A stretch of DNA of 64,000 nt from Mycolicibacterium sphagni (GCF_002250655.1 NZ_NOZR01000003.1:62001-126000); one strand, 5' to 3'. Numbered from the stretch's first letter, positions 17,606-26,384 are shown. Notes: generated by a model not told the origin, from the sequence alone. Translations and numbers: made by a program.

Positions 17606-17699
17606 GACGACTCCTATACCTGTGTGGCTTATGTCGAAACCCTGCGAACCATAATGGCACCTCTTCGATATATGTCAATAGCCGTGGCATGATGGTTTT
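17606..17699. promoter_or_regulatory. Divergent ars promoter region with repeated TATGTC half-sites
   Basis: This 94-bp gap must hold both promoters. Two similar half-sites are visible in the same direction, TTATGTCGAA near 17630 and ATATGTCAAT near 17671, the second inside the AT-rich stretch CGATATATGTCAATA. Repeats of this kind are typical of ArsR-family operators. Which one is the operator is inferred, not shown. Confidence 0.45.
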
Positions 17700-18059
17700 A
17701 TGCCCAAGGCCCTGCCCACGGTCGACATCTCCACCCCGCTGTGTTGCTCGCCCGTCGCCGCGGGCCCGATCACCGACGACGCCGCACTAGAAATTGCGTT
17801 GCGCCTCAAGGCATTGGCGGATCCGGTGCGGGTCAAGCTGGTGTCATTGTTGTTCGGCAGCATGGAGGGTCAGGAGTGCAGCCGCGACCTCGCCGCTGCA
17901 GTGGGCCTCGGCGAGTCCACCGTGAGCCATCACCTCTCGCAATTGCGGCGAGCGGGTCTGATCGATTCGGAGCGTCGAGGCATGGCTGTGTACCACCGCC
18001 CGCGCCGCGACTCGCTGATCGCGTTGTGCGCAGTGTTGGATCCGAACTGTTGCCGTTAG
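17700..18059 (+). CDS. arsR: ArsR-family arsenic-responsive repressor
   Basis: A 119-residue winged-helix repressor. The core helix-turn-helix reads LAAAVGLGESTVSHHLSQLR, preceded by LKALADPVRVKLVSLL. Metal thiols: an N-terminal STPLCCSP pair, Cys in GQECSRDL at the start of the recognition region and a C-terminal LDPNCCR pair. The usual ELCVCDL motif is replaced by QECSRDL, so the metal site differs from the E. coli plasmid type and resembles the actinobacterial type with terminal Cys. Divergent from the ArsI-aquaporin-ArsC operon, which it presumably represses along with itself. Confidence 0.92.
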   Translation: MPKALPTVDISTPLCCSPVAAGPITDDAALEIALRLKALADPVRVKLVSLLFGSMEGQECSRDLAAAVGLGESTVSHHLSQLRRAGLIDSERRGMAVYHRPRRDSLIALCAVLDPNCCR

Positions 18060-19900
18060 GCGGCGACGGCAACGCGCTGCTTGCGACGGCGAACGTACAT
18101 CACACTGATGAGCAGCACTCCGCCGACGGCGGACTGCGACACCATGGTGTATCCGAGATCCTTCATGATGCCGATCTCGGCGGCGCTGAGCGTCCTGACG
18201 CCCATTCCGGTGTCGGAGGCGGCGTTCATCAACTGCTCAGCGTGGCCAGCGGACCCGTTGAACGTTTTGTCGTCCAGGTGCGAGATGGAACTTCCGGACT
18301 CCCACGGGTTCGGGGTGAACAGAGGCACTCCTGTGCCGTAGGCAGCGACCGCGTTGGTGCCGCCGAAGTACAGTCCGCCGTTGCCGCCGGTCAGGTTGGT
18401 GTTGTAGGCCGTGTTGAACGTCGTGCCGTTCCACACCGAGGTTCCGTTCGACGTGGTGATGAAGCTGTCGAAGGTCGTGTAGTTCGATCCGGTGTTCTTG
18501 CCGGCGCTGTCCACTACGGAGATGAAGCCGAAGGTGTGCAGCAGCTCGTGCATCGCCGTGGACTCGAAGTCGTACTGGCTGCTGCTGACCGAATTTCCAA
18601 GGCCCCAGGGATAGCCGAAGTTCCAGGTGATGGTGCCGTCAGCGGCCGACCCGTTGGAGTCCACACCGGTCAGAATCTTGTTCTGCACCACCGTCGGATA
18701 GAAGCCGGCGTCAGAACTGGTCAGATCGCTGCCGGCGAACGCAAGCGTCGAGCCTCCCAGCGAGTACTGGCCGGTGACGTTGTAGGTGACGTCGACGTTA
18801 TGAGTGGCGACAAAATAGCTCGACAGATAGATCGCCGTCGCCGCCAACTCGGCCCGCGCGGCACTGGACCACCACTGAGACCCGTTGACGTAGTTGAACG
18901 TGAACGTGATGCGGTCGGTGCCGGCAGGCTGCTCGTAGACACCGACTGCGGTGGAAGTGCTTGCGCTGCGGAACCAATTGAGCAGATTGATATGTGTGCC
19001 GGTGTCGGTGACGGCGACGGTGAACGAGTCGATGCCGTTGAAGGTCGAGTTTGGGGTGTAGGTGTAGGAGCCGGTGTTGGGATCGATCGTGACAGTGCCG
19101 TAGTGGGGTTGCTCGGTGACTTTGTAGACAAGCTTGTCGTGTTCGGGATCGGTCGCCACCACCCCGCCGTTGAGGGGCCCCGTCGTCTCACTGGAGACCA
19201 GCTGCACCGCTGAGACGGTCGGGGCTTCGTTGAAGAAGGTGCGCCGGACCAGGAGCGCCGCGCCTTCGAGGTAGCCCTGCAGTGTGTTCACCAGTGCGGT
19301 GATCGGATCGGCCACCGTGGACGCGGAATTCCTGGCGGACGTGCTGACGGCCGTCATCTCGGCGGTGCTGGTGGCGGCGGCCGGTGTGCTGGTCGTGGTT
19401 ACCGCGTCGGTGGTCGAGGTTGTCGACGACGTCGACGAGCTGCTCGACGATCCTGTGGGTGCCTGTGTGGTCGTGGTGGTCGCGGCGGTTTCCTGCGCGC
19501 CGGTCGACTCGCCGGTGCTGGCGGTCGAGCTGGCTGACGTCGTCGTCGTGTCGGTCGTAGCCCGTTTCGAATGCGCGGTGGCCGACGGGGTGGAGGAGGT
19601 AACGGCTCCGCTCGCCGTACGTGCGGCTGACGCGGTCGACGATGTGCCGCTGGTGGTGCTGGTCTCAGCGGCGGACGATGACGCGGTTGTGGTCCCGGTT
19701 GCGGCTTTGGGGCTGCGGGCGGTGTGCCCGGTACCAGCCTTTGAATTTCCTGTGCCCGAAGTTGCCGAACTCGATGAGGATGAGGTTGAACTTTGGCCAG
19801 TGCCGTCTGCGCTGGCAACTGCGACGACGGGACCCGCCAGCGACAGTCCGAGTATGAGTGCGGCTACTCCCGCACGCGCGCCACGCTGAACGTTCGCCAC
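18056..19900 (-). CDS. Large surface protein: Ser/Thr-rich stalk, cadherin/Big-type domain, zincin-like HExxH domain, C-terminal anchor
   Basis: 614 residues from GTG 19900 (an in-frame start further up adds 33 residues without signal features). Signal peptide: GVAALILGLSLAGPVVAVASA. Then about 180 residues almost wholly Ser, Thr and Ala, a probable cell-wall stalk or O-mannosylation target. Residues roughly 225-315 form an Ig/cadherin-like module (GVVATDPEHDKLVYKV; GSYTYTPNSTFNGIDSFTVA). The catalytic-looking domain has HELLHTFGF with His451 and His455. The C terminus has a hydrophobic stretch (AVGGVLLISVMYV) then RRRKQR, as for membrane anchoring. No third zinc ligand is obvious at the metzincin position. 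Substrate and activity unknown. It overlaps the arsR stop by 4 bases. Confidence 0.82.
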   Translation of the reverse strand: MANVQRGARAGVAALILGLSLAGPVVAVASADGTGQSSTSSSSSSATSGTGNSKAGTGHTARSPKAATGTTTASSSAAETSTTSGTSSTASAARTASGAVTSSTPSATAHSKRATTDTTTTSASSTASTGESTGAQETAATTTTTQAPTGSSSSSSTSSTTSTTDAVTTTSTPAAATSTAEMTAVSTSARNSASTVADPITALVNTLQGYLEGAALLVRRTFFNEAPTVSAVQLVSSETTGPLNGGVVATDPEHDKLVYKVTEQPHYGTVTIDPNTGSYTYTPNSTFNGIDSFTVAVTDTGTHINLLNWFRSASTSTAVGVYEQPAGTDRITFTFNYVNGSQWWSSAARAELAATAIYLSSYFVATHNVDVTYNVTGQYSLGGSTLAFAGSDLTSSDAGFYPTVVQNKILTGVDSNGSAADGTITWNFGYPWGLGNSVSSSQYDFESTAMHELLHTFGFISVVDSAGKNTGSNYTTFDSFITTSNGTSVWNGTTFNTAYNTNLTGGNGGLYFGGTNAVAAYGTGVPLFTPNPWESGSSISHLDDKTFNGSAGHAEQLMNAASDTGMGVRTLSAAEIGIMKDLGYTMVSQSAVGGVLLISVMYVRRRKQRVAVAA

Positions 19901-20196
19901 CAATGCACCGCCTTCGCGCAGTTTGTGTGTTGCCCGTGAAGTCGGTGAACTTCCGGCAAACCCCCGTTGGGGCGCCAATCCGGTCACGCCGGAAGGCACC
20001 CGTTTGCTTTCTCAGCGAATCCTAAGCTCTGGCGGCGTTCGGAGGGAATGTTTGCGCGGGATGTTTGCGGATGACCGTCTCAGAAACCTCGCTTCGGAGG
20101 TTGGCCCACTACATGGTGCGCGGCACGTGGTCGACGACTGACGCGAGGATGCGGCGGTCGTAGACCTCAGTCGCGGTCGCGGGACATGATGGGCTG
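19901..20196. other. Intergenic region between divergent surface-protein and DUF2127 genes
   Basis: No convincing gene. It includes a GAAGG Shine-Dalgarno for the surface protein at about 19911-19915 (minus strand) and presumably two divergent promoters. A 72-residue plus-strand reading (19923-20141) has no recognisable features. Confidence 0.5.
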
Positions 20197-20994
20197 ATGT
20201 CGGAAGTGAAGAAGCGCGAGACTGCTGCGCGAGCGCACCACGGTGGCAACCGGTGGGAGCTGTTCACGTGCGCGCGCCGAGGGCACGTTACCTATGCACC
20301 CGACGACATCGCGCTCGCCGACCGGTTGAGCGGAACGACCGGATTGGGCGAAGTCTGGCGATGCCTGCGCTGCGGTGAGTTCGTCCTCGGAGCTCCGCAC
20401 GGCCGCGGCCCCGCAGACCACGCACCGCTGGTCCGTCGGGGTCGTGCTCTGCGACAGGCGATCATCGTGCGTGGGCTCGCCGTGGAACGGTGGTTCAGAG
20501 CGCTGTTGATCGCGCTCGCGGCGTGGGCGGTATGGAAGTTTCGCGGCGCACAGGGCTCGATCCAGGCAACCGTGGAGCGCGACTTGCCACTGCTTCGCGC
20601 CTCGGGGATCAAGGTCGATCAGATGACCGCGATCCACGAGCTGGAAAAGGCGTTGGCCACCAAGCCCAGCACGTTGATCCTCTTGTTCGTCCTGCTCGCG
20701 CTCTACGCGCTGCTGGAGATCGTCGAAGGTGTCGGATTGTGGTTGCTGGCCCGATGGGGCGAGTACTTCGCCGTGGTGGCGACGTCAATCTTCTTGCCGC
20801 TGGAGGTATATGACTTGGCCAGCAAGGGCATCACGCTCACCCGCGCGGGGGCATTCGTGATCAATGTGGCGGCCGTCGTGTATCTCCTTATTTCCAAGCG
20901 GCTCTTCGGCATCCGCGGCGGTCGCGAAGCCTACGACGAGGAACGGCGCGGTGAGCAACTTGTCGATGTCGAACGAGCCGCCCTCGCCGATTAG
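20197..20994 (+). CDS. DUF2127 membrane protein
   Basis: 265 residues. The N-terminal third is soluble with a possible zinc knuckle (CARRGHVTYAP... WRCLRCGEFVLG, two CxxC-like elements). The rest is the DUF2127 membrane unit: LLIALAAWAVWKF, LILLFVLLALYALLEIVEGVGL, YFAVVATSIFLPLEVYDLA and FVINVAAVVYLLISKRLFG. Function unknown for the family. ATG 20197 fits with an upstream purine-rich stretch. A hairpin immediately follows its stop. Confidence 0.82.
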   Translation: MSEVKKRETAARAHHGGNRWELFTCARRGHVTYAPDDIALADRLSGTTGLGEVWRCLRCGEFVLGAPHGRGPADHAPLVRRGRALRQAIIVRGLAVERWFRALLIALAAWAVWKFRGAQGSIQATVERDLPLLRASGIKVDQMTAIHELEKALATKPSTLILLFVLLALYALLEIVEGVGLWLLARWGEYFAVVATSIFLPLEVYDLASKGITLTRAGAFVINVAAVVYLLISKRLFGIRGGREAYDEERRGEQLVDVERAALAD

Positions 20995-21026
20995 GCAACA
21001 GGGGCAGTTCCGGCCCCGGCTGTTGC
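20995..21026 (+). terminator. Hairpin after the DUF2127 gene
   Basis: GCAACAG (20995-21001) pairs with CTGTTGC (21020-21026), and the inner GGGC/GCCC extends the stem with a small bulge. It begins right after the stop codon, as expected for a terminator; there is no U-run, as is common in mycobacteria. Confidence 0.5.
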
Positions 21027-21087
21027 GCCAATCGATCACCCCATGATTACACTGTGATCCGCAGCCACCGGAAGGACCTGATTGGCC

Positions 21088-22383
21088 ATGGCGTGGGATT
21101 TCGAAACCGACCCGCAGTTCGCAGCACAGCTGACGTGGATGCGCGAATTCATCGACGGTGAAGTGATCCCGCTCGAGCCGATTCTCGGCGAACTTCCGGC
21201 CGACGAGTGGTCGGCGGTCAAACGGCACCTGCAGCAGCGGGTGAAGAACCAGGGCCTGTGGGGAATGTTTCTCGATCCCAGCCTCGGGGGTCCCGGCGCC
21301 GGCCAGCTCAAACTGGCCCTGATGTCGGAGATCATCGGACGCTGCATGATCTCGATGGAACTGTTCGGTGTGCAGGCCCCCGACAGCGGCAACATGGAAC
21401 TGCTCGCCCACGGTGCCGACGAAGCGCAGAAGCAGCGCTGGCTGTTCCCGAACCTGCGCGGCGAGATCTCCAGCGCTTTCGCGCTGACCGAGCCCTTCTT
21501 GGCCGGTGCCGACCCCACTGTCATCGCGACAACCGCGGTGCTCGACGGTGACAGCTGGATTATCAACGGGCACAAGTGGTTTACCACGAACGCGTCGTGC
21601 GCCGACATCATTCTGGTGGTCGCCGAAACCGATCCGAACAAGCGGCCGCATCGGCACGCCTCGATCTTCGTGGTGCCGACCGATACGCCCGGCCTCGAGA
21701 TCGTGCGTGAGATCCCCACGATGGCGCACGCCTATCCGGAGTATGGCCGCCGCGGCAACCACGCCGAGGTGATGTTCCGTGACTGCCGGGTGCCGGCCGA
21801 TCATCTGATCGGGGATCGCGGTGCGGGATTCCTGCTTGCCCAACAGCGGCTCGGCGGCGGCCGAATCCATCACGCCATGCGATGGCTCGGGCAGGCGCAG
21901 CGTGCGCTGGACATCATGGGGGAGCGTGCGGTGTCGCGCCCGTCCCACGGCCGGCTGCTCGGCGAACACCAGATGGTGCAGGACTATATCGCTTTGTCAC
22001 ACACCGAGATTCAAGCCGCCCGGCTGTTGACTTTTCACACCGCATGGCAGATGGACCGCGTCGGAGCCGCCGCGGTGCGTGCCGAACTGGGCATGGTCAA
22101 GGCCCACGTGTCCAAGGTCGTGCTTGCGGTGCTCGACCGCACGATCCAGGTCTGCGGTGCGCTGGGCTACTCGGGCGACCTGCCCGTCGAGCAGTGGTAC
22201 CGGATCACGCGATTCGGCTCGATCGGCGACGGGCCTGACGAGCTGCACAAGTCGGTGCTGGCCCGCCACGTTTTGAAGAAATACCAGCCGGTCAAGGGGT
22301 GGCCGACCGAACACCTGCCGTCGCGTCGCCCTGCCGCGCAACGCAAATGGCAACAGCTGCGACAGGAGGCGGGAATCGCGTGA
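21088..22383 (+). CDS. Acyl-CoA dehydrogenase (FadE type)
   Basis: A 431-residue flavoenzyme of acyl-CoA beta-oxidation. ATG 21088 gives the usual family start MAWDFETDP; a TTG 6 bases upstream is better spaced from GGAAGGA and remains possible. Motifs: SSAFALTEPFLAGADP and INGHKWFTTNASCADI around the FAD site, GGRIHHAMRWLGQAQRALDIM, and IQVCGALGYSGDLPVEQWYR near the C terminus. The catalytic Glu cannot be fixed without alignment. The next gene starts within its stop codon (GTGA at 22380-22383), so it forms an operon with the dehydrogenase and a TetR regulator. Confidence 0.93.
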   Translation: MAWDFETDPQFAAQLTWMREFIDGEVIPLEPILGELPADEWSAVKRHLQQRVKNQGLWGMFLDPSLGGPGAGQLKLALMSEIIGRCMISMELFGVQAPDSGNMELLAHGADEAQKQRWLFPNLRGEISSAFALTEPFLAGADPTVIATTAVLDGDSWIINGHKWFTTNASCADIILVVAETDPNKRPHRHASIFVVPTDTPGLEIVREIPTMAHAYPEYGRRGNHAEVMFRDCRVPADHLIGDRGAGFLLAQQRLGGGRIHHAMRWLGQAQRALDIMGERAVSRPSHGRLLGEHQMVQDYIALSHTEIQAARLLTFHTAWQMDRVGAAAVRAELGMVKAHVSKVVLAVLDRTIQVCGALGYSGDLPVEQWYRITRFGSIGDGPDELHKSVLARHVLKKYQPVKGWPTEHLPSRRPAAQRKWQQLRQEAGIA

Positions 22384-23399
22384 GCGACGAAGGAACCCAG
22401 GTTGCCTTGGTGATGGACGCCCAAGGGGCGACCCCCGAACCCGACCGGCGAACGATCCCGACTCCGGGCGCGGGGCAGGTACTGGTGAAAGTCGCTGCGT
22501 CGAGTGTCAACTACCACGACATGGTAAACCTGGCGGGCCTGATCTGGGGTGAGTGGCCGCGGGTTCCGATGTCCGACGGCGCCGGCGAGGTTGTGGCGGT
22601 CGGGCCGGACGTCACCGATTTCTCGGTGGGGGACCGCGTGATGGGCGCGTTCCACCCTGATTGGCAGGACGGTCCGCCCACGCCGCAGGCCAAGGCCGAG
22701 TTGCCTGGGGACAGCGGGGATGGCTGGTTACAGCAGTACCGGGTCGCTCCGGTGACCGGACTGGTCGCCACACCCGTGCACCTCACCGACCTCGAAGCTG
22801 CCACCTTGCCGTGTGCCGGCGTCACGGCATGGAATGCCTTGCTGGAGGCCGAGATCGGGGCAGGCGACGTCATCGTCACCCAAGGCACGGGCGGGGTCTC
22901 GCTGTTCGCCGTGCAGTTCGCCCGCGCACTCGGCGCGGACGTCATCTTGACCTCGTCATCGGATGAGAAGCTCAAGATCGGATCACGGCTTGGCGCAACG
23001 CATCTGATCAACTACCGCAGCACGCCGGACTGGGAGAACGAGGTCAAGCGGATCACCGACGGCCGCGGTGCCGATCTGGTGGTCGACCTCGGCGGTCCCG
23101 AAACGCTCGCGCAATCCGTGCGTGCCACCCGCATGGGCGGCACCGTTGCGGTGATCGGCGTGCTCACCGGGTTCGACCACGCGCCGGTGCCGGTCGCGGA
23201 CGTGATGCTCAACAACATTCGTATCATCGGGATCACCGTCGGCAGTGTGCTCAGCTTTGTAGAACTGTGTGAGCTGATCACCACGGCGCAGATCAGGCCG
23301 CACATCAGCCACGTCTTCGACTGGACCGATCTCACCGAGGCGGTCCGCGTGTTGCAGGCCGGCGAGCACGTCGGGAAGATCGCCCTGAGGATCACATGA
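22380..23399 (+). CDS. Zinc-free medium-chain alcohol dehydrogenase/quinone oxidoreductase
   Basis: 339 residues from GTG 22380, overlapping the acyl-CoA dehydrogenase stop by 4 bases. The GroES-like domain has SSVNYHDMVNLAGLIWGEWP and SDGAGEVVAVGPDV; the Rossmann part has VTQGTGGVSLFAVQFARALGA split over about 20 residues. The catalytic-zinc Cys-His pattern of true ADHs is not evident, so it is closer to the NADPH:quinone reductase branch. Co-transcribed with an acyl-CoA dehydrogenase and a TetR regulator, which suggests catabolism of an unknown acyl or carbonyl compound. Confidence 0.88.
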   Translation: MSDEGTQVALVMDAQGATPEPDRRTIPTPGAGQVLVKVAASSVNYHDMVNLAGLIWGEWPRVPMSDGAGEVVAVGPDVTDFSVGDRVMGAFHPDWQDGPPTPQAKAELPGDSGDGWLQQYRVAPVTGLVATPVHLTDLEAATLPCAGVTAWNALLEAEIGAGDVIVTQGTGGVSLFAVQFARALGADVILTSSSDEKLKIGSRLGATHLINYRSTPDWENEVKRITDGRGADLVVDLGGPETLAQSVRATRMGGTVAVIGVLTGFDHAPVPVADVMLNNIRIIGITVGSVLSFVELCELITTAQIRPHISHVFDWTDLTEAVRVLQAGEHVGKIALRIT

Positions 23400-23409
23400 T
23401 CGGCTCGAC

Positions 23410-23988
23410 GTGACCGCCGAATTCGATTTGCGCCCTGAACAAATCGTGGCCGCCGCTGTGGACATTCTGCGCCAGAACGGCCTCGATGCCGTGAGCATGC
23501 GCAGCGTGGCCAGCCGCCTGGGTGTGACGCCGCCGCCGGTTTATGCGCGTATCGGCAACAAGGACGCACTCCTAGATGCGGTCGCCGACCATTTCCTGGC
23601 CGACCTTGCGCCTGCGCTGCAGCGCGGCGAACTATGGCCGGACTATGCGCGGCGATGGACTGGGCAACTGCGCCAACGGCTTACTGAAGCTGCCGACAGC
23701 AGGCTCTTTCTCCAGGTGAAGCGCCCGGCGTATCTGGAGGCGTCACGGCCGTTGCTCAAATGCATGCGGCGCGATGGCATGGACCGCGACCGTGCGGTGC
23801 GTGCCTGCCGGCTGCTGACCTGGGCAACGGTGGGTTTCGTCGCGATGGACCATCCGCCTGTGGAAGCTCCTCGACGCCGGAATCGCCTGGCCGGTAGTGA
23901 TCCGGCCGGGGTGACGGCCGACGAGGTCGACGAATTATTCTGCGCGCACATCGATTATCTGATCGACGGCATCCGCCGCGACAGCTGA
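23410..23988 (+). CDS. TetR-family regulator at the end of the FadE/ADH operon
   Basis: 192 residues from GTG 23410. The N-terminal helix-turn-helix is LRQNGLDAVSMRSVASRLGVTPPPVYARIGNKDALLDAV, here spread over residues 18-56. It is followed by a helical ligand domain of the TetR_C type. It lies 10 bases after the dehydrogenase stop and so is probably a local regulator of the operon. It ends 3 bases before the convergent SDR stop. The effector is unknown. Confidence 0.9.
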   Translation: MTAEFDLRPEQIVAAAVDILRQNGLDAVSMRSVASRLGVTPPPVYARIGNKDALLDAVADHFLADLAPALQRGELWPDYARRWTGQLRQRLTEAADSRLFLQVKRPAYLEASRPLLKCMRRDGMDRDRAVRACRLLTWATVGFVAMDHPPVEAPRRRNRLAGSDPAGVTADEVDELFCAHIDYLIDGIRRDS

Positions 23989-23991
23989 CGG

Positions 23992-24756
23992 TTATCCTGC
24001 GACGCCGCCGTCGATCGTCATCAACGATCCCGTGGTGTAGCTCGACGCATCGGACAGCAGGTAGACCACTGCGCCGACGATCTCGTCCGGGCGGCCGACT
24101 CGGCCCAGCGCAATCGGTTTCACGACCTCGGGCAGCGTGTCCGGGTTGCGCACGAATCCTGAGGCTGCATCGGTGTCGAATGTTCCGCAGATGATGCAGT
24201 TGACGCGCACGCCGACGCCGGCGTATTCCAGGGCGGTAGCTGTGGTCAAGGCGTTGAGGCCAGCCTTGGCGGCGCCGTAGATCGGGGCGACCGGGGTCTG
24301 CTTGACCGAGGCCAGTGAGCTGATGTTGATGATCGAGCCGCCACCTGTTTGCGACATGGCGGCCGCGGCCAGCGCGGTCAGCCGTGTCGGGCCTTTGAGG
24401 TTGACCCCGATCACCTTGTCGAACAACGTCTCCGACGTCTCCAGCAGCGAGGGGGCCAGTGGGCTCATGCCCGCGTTGTTCACCAGGCCATCCAGCCTGC
24501 CCCAGCGTGATGCGGCGGCGTCGACGACGGCGTCGAGCGACTCCCACTCGCCCACATGGCATTGCAGTGGGTAGGCCTGCCCGCCGGAGTCGGCGATCTG
24601 GGCGGCGAGCTCCACGCAGGATTCCAGCTTGCGGCTGGCGATGACCACTCGCGCCCCGCGGGTGGCCAGACCGAGGCTCATCGCCGCGCCCAGGCCGCGG
24701 CTGCCGCCGGTGATCAGCACCATCCGGTCGGAGACATCAAAGAGCGGGTCGGTCAT
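23992..24756 (-). CDS. Short-chain dehydrogenase/reductase
   Basis: 254-residue classical SDR starting MTDPLFDVSDRMVLITGG at ATG 24756. Motifs: TGGSRGLG cofactor loop, NNAG, Ser in IINISSLAS, YGAAKAG (Tyr and Lys), and TTGSLMTIDGGVAG at the end. ATGA overlap with the upstream phosphotransferase (24753-24756) shows translational coupling. The long reading beyond 24756 is a shadow of that gene. In this family such SDR/phosphotransferase/FadE neighbours commonly act in acyl-CoA breakdown. Confidence 0.92.
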   Translation of the reverse strand: MTDPLFDVSDRMVLITGGSRGLGAAMSLGLATRGARVVIASRKLESCVELAAQIADSGGQAYPLQCHVGEWESLDAVVDAAASRWGRLDGLVNNAGMSPLAPSLLETSETLFDKVIGVNLKGPTRLTALAAAAMSQTGGGSIINISSLASVKQTPVAPIYGAAKAGLNALTTATALEYAGVGVRVNCIICGTFDTDAASGFVRNPDTLPEVVKPIALGRVGRPDEIVGAVVYLLSDASSYTTGSLMTIDGGVAG

Positions 24757-25775
24757 TGAGCAAACCTCCGAGCGCGGATGAGCAGGTCGTCGACGATGGC
24801 GCCGAAAACCTCGTGGACCGGGTTGCGGGATTGGCCGCGAACATGTTTGGCGTAGGAGCCCTCCAGCACGATCGCAAGTTTCCACGCGCTGAAGACCTGG
24901 TACCAGTCGAAGGCGGACAGGTCGCGCCCGGTCGCGGCGGCGTACCGGTCGACCAGCTGTGACGGCGTTTGGCAGTGGTCGGTATCGATGCCGTTCGGGG
25001 TGCCGGGGGCCGCGAGCGCGATGGGGTTGCCCTGCTCGGGCCAGAAGATCATCGCCCACGCGAGATCGACGAGTGGGTCTCCCACCGTGGTCATTTCGAA
25101 GTCCACGACGCAGGCGATCCGCGGCGGGGCGGTGGGTGCCCACATGACGTTGTCCAGTTTGTAGTCGCCGTGCATGACGGTCAGGTCGCCGCGCTGCGGC
25201 AGGTGCGCGCGCAACCACGACGCAAGCTCGTCGATGCCGGGTAGGTCCCGGACCCGGTAACTGTCGAGCTGGCCCAGCCAGCGGTTTACCTGCCGGTCGA
25301 GGAATCCGTGCGGGCGGGACATCTCTGCGAGTTCGGTCGAGGCCCAGTCCACGGCGTGTAATTGCACCAGGGTGTCGATGAGTTGTTCACCGATGCCGTC
25401 GTTAGATCCGGGATCGTTGCGCAGTGCCTCGGGCAGTCCGTCGCGGCGGATGACGTCGCCTTCGACGAAGGACATGACGAAGAACGGTGCGCCGAGGATG
25501 CTGGGGTCTTCGGTGCGTGCCAGTATCTGGGGAACCGAAATCCCTTGTGATCCGAGGATTTCCATGATCCGCGCTTCTCGGATCACCTGGTGGGCGGTGT
25601 CGGAGACAGTGGCCGCGGGAGCGCGTCGCACCACCCATGATCGGCCGAGCCGGTCGACACGGAACATCTCGCAGCTGCCGCCGCCGCGGATCGCCGTCAC
25701 TGTGATGTCGGAACGCTCGCCGGTGACCTCGCCCAGCCACTGGGTGAAGCGGGGGACGTCAAAGTCGGTCACCAC
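24753..25775 (-). CDS. APH-type phosphotransferase family protein
   Basis: 340 residues with a protein-kinase-like fold. The N lobe has GGGSCEMFRVDRLGRSWVVRR (shown here by GGGSCEMF and WVVRR), then LGAPFFVMSFVEGDV. The catalytic loop is VMHGDYKLDNVM with the base Asp, and CVVDFEMTTVGDPLVDLAW supplies the metal-binding DFE. This matches the ACAD10/FadE36-like branch, thought to phosphorylate hydroxyacyl substrates for acyl-CoA dehydrogenases. Coupled by ATGA to the SDR downstream. Confidence 0.9.
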   Translation of the reverse strand: MVTDFDVPRFTQWLGEVTGERSDITVTAIRGGGSCEMFRVDRLGRSWVVRRAPAATVSDTAHQVIREARIMEILGSQGISVPQILARTEDPSILGAPFFVMSFVEGDVIRRDGLPEALRNDPGSNDGIGEQLIDTLVQLHAVDWASTELAEMSRPHGFLDRQVNRWLGQLDSYRVRDLPGIDELASWLRAHLPQRGDLTVMHGDYKLDNVMWAPTAPPRIACVVDFEMTTVGDPLVDLAWAMIFWPEQGNPIALAAPGTPNGIDTDHCQTPSQLVDRYAAATGRDLSAFDWYQVFSAWKLAIVLEGSYAKHVRGQSRNPVHEVFGAIVDDLLIRARRFAQ

Positions 25776-25826
25776 TCAAGCGTTGTACACCTTGGGAACT
25801 GGTGGTGTCACCACGCCAGTCTCACA

Positions 25827-26147
25827 TCAGTGTTGCGGTACCTCGATATCGGAGAACAGTACGCGCACACCGCCGGTGGACAGCCGCGCCATGGCTTCGA
25901 AGAATGCGCCGGCTTCCGGCGTGGTGACGGCTGCGCTGGCAGCGTCGTAGTCGGGGTAGTACAAGTCGATCGAGCGGTACGCGGGCGTGGGGCTGCCGTC
26001 TTCCTTCGGCCACACCTTCGACGCCTCGAATCGGATGTATCCCGGAATCCGGCGGGCCGCCTCGAGCTGCTCGGCGCCGTACGCGGCCTCGAAGGCCTCG
26101 GGGTCGGTGGGGTTGTCGTAGATGACGGTGATCTTGGTTTCGGACAT
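25827..26147 (-). CDS. EthD-domain small protein
   Basis: 106 residues with the dimeric ferredoxin-like EthD pattern: ITVIYDNPTDPEAFEAAYGA, ARRIPGYIRFEASKVW, then YRSIDLYYPDYDAASAAV. EthD proteins occur with catabolic clusters; the activity is usually unknown. The ATG at 26147 follows GAGCTGA-like purines. It precedes the phosphotransferase/SDR pair on the same strand and may be part of that transcript (51-base gap). Confidence 0.85.
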   Translation of the reverse strand: MSETKITVIYDNPTDPEAFEAAYGAEQLEAARRIPGYIRFEASKVWPKEDGSPTPAYRSIDLYYPDYDAASAAVTTPEAGAFFEAMARLSTGGVRVLFSDIEVPQH

Positions 26148-26199
26148 CGACTCAGCTCCTCGCGCGCGGGCAATCCAGGTAAGTCAGACGTTAGCCGCT

Positions 26200-26358
26200 C
26201 TCGCAGTGGGCCGTGGGGCTGGCGGAGAACCAGCGCGGGCAGGCCCGGGTCAGCACGGATTGTTCGGAATAGCCGAGTAGCCGGGTGAAGTGATCGAGGC
26301 TGATGTCGGTGTCGCGCGGGTAGCGTTGCGTGGTTTGGCGGCGGAGGTCGCCGATGAG
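26200..26358 (-). pseudogene. Remnant of an AraC-family regulator C terminus
   Basis: A short minus-strand stretch reads LIGDLRRQTTQRYPRDTDIS, then LDHFTRLLGYSEQSVLTRAC and PRWFSASP, the second helix-turn-helix of an AraC-type regulator that ends a few residues later. No ligand domain or intact first helix-turn-helix precedes it; beyond 26358 the frame runs into unrelated sequence. It is read as a truncated fragment. Confidence 0.6.
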
Positions 26359-26384
26359 CACGGCGAAGCTGGTGTTTTGGGTGG

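Noticed and set aside
19284..19889. 201-residue plus-strand reading antisense to the Ser/Thr stalk
   Set aside because: It is Val/Ala/Asp-rich only because it mirrors Ser/Thr/Ala codons of the surface protein. It has no signal or domain.
24757..25218. N-terminal extension of the SDR over the phosphotransferase gene
   Set aside because: Shadow of the APH-type gene; the SDR fold begins right after ATG 24756.
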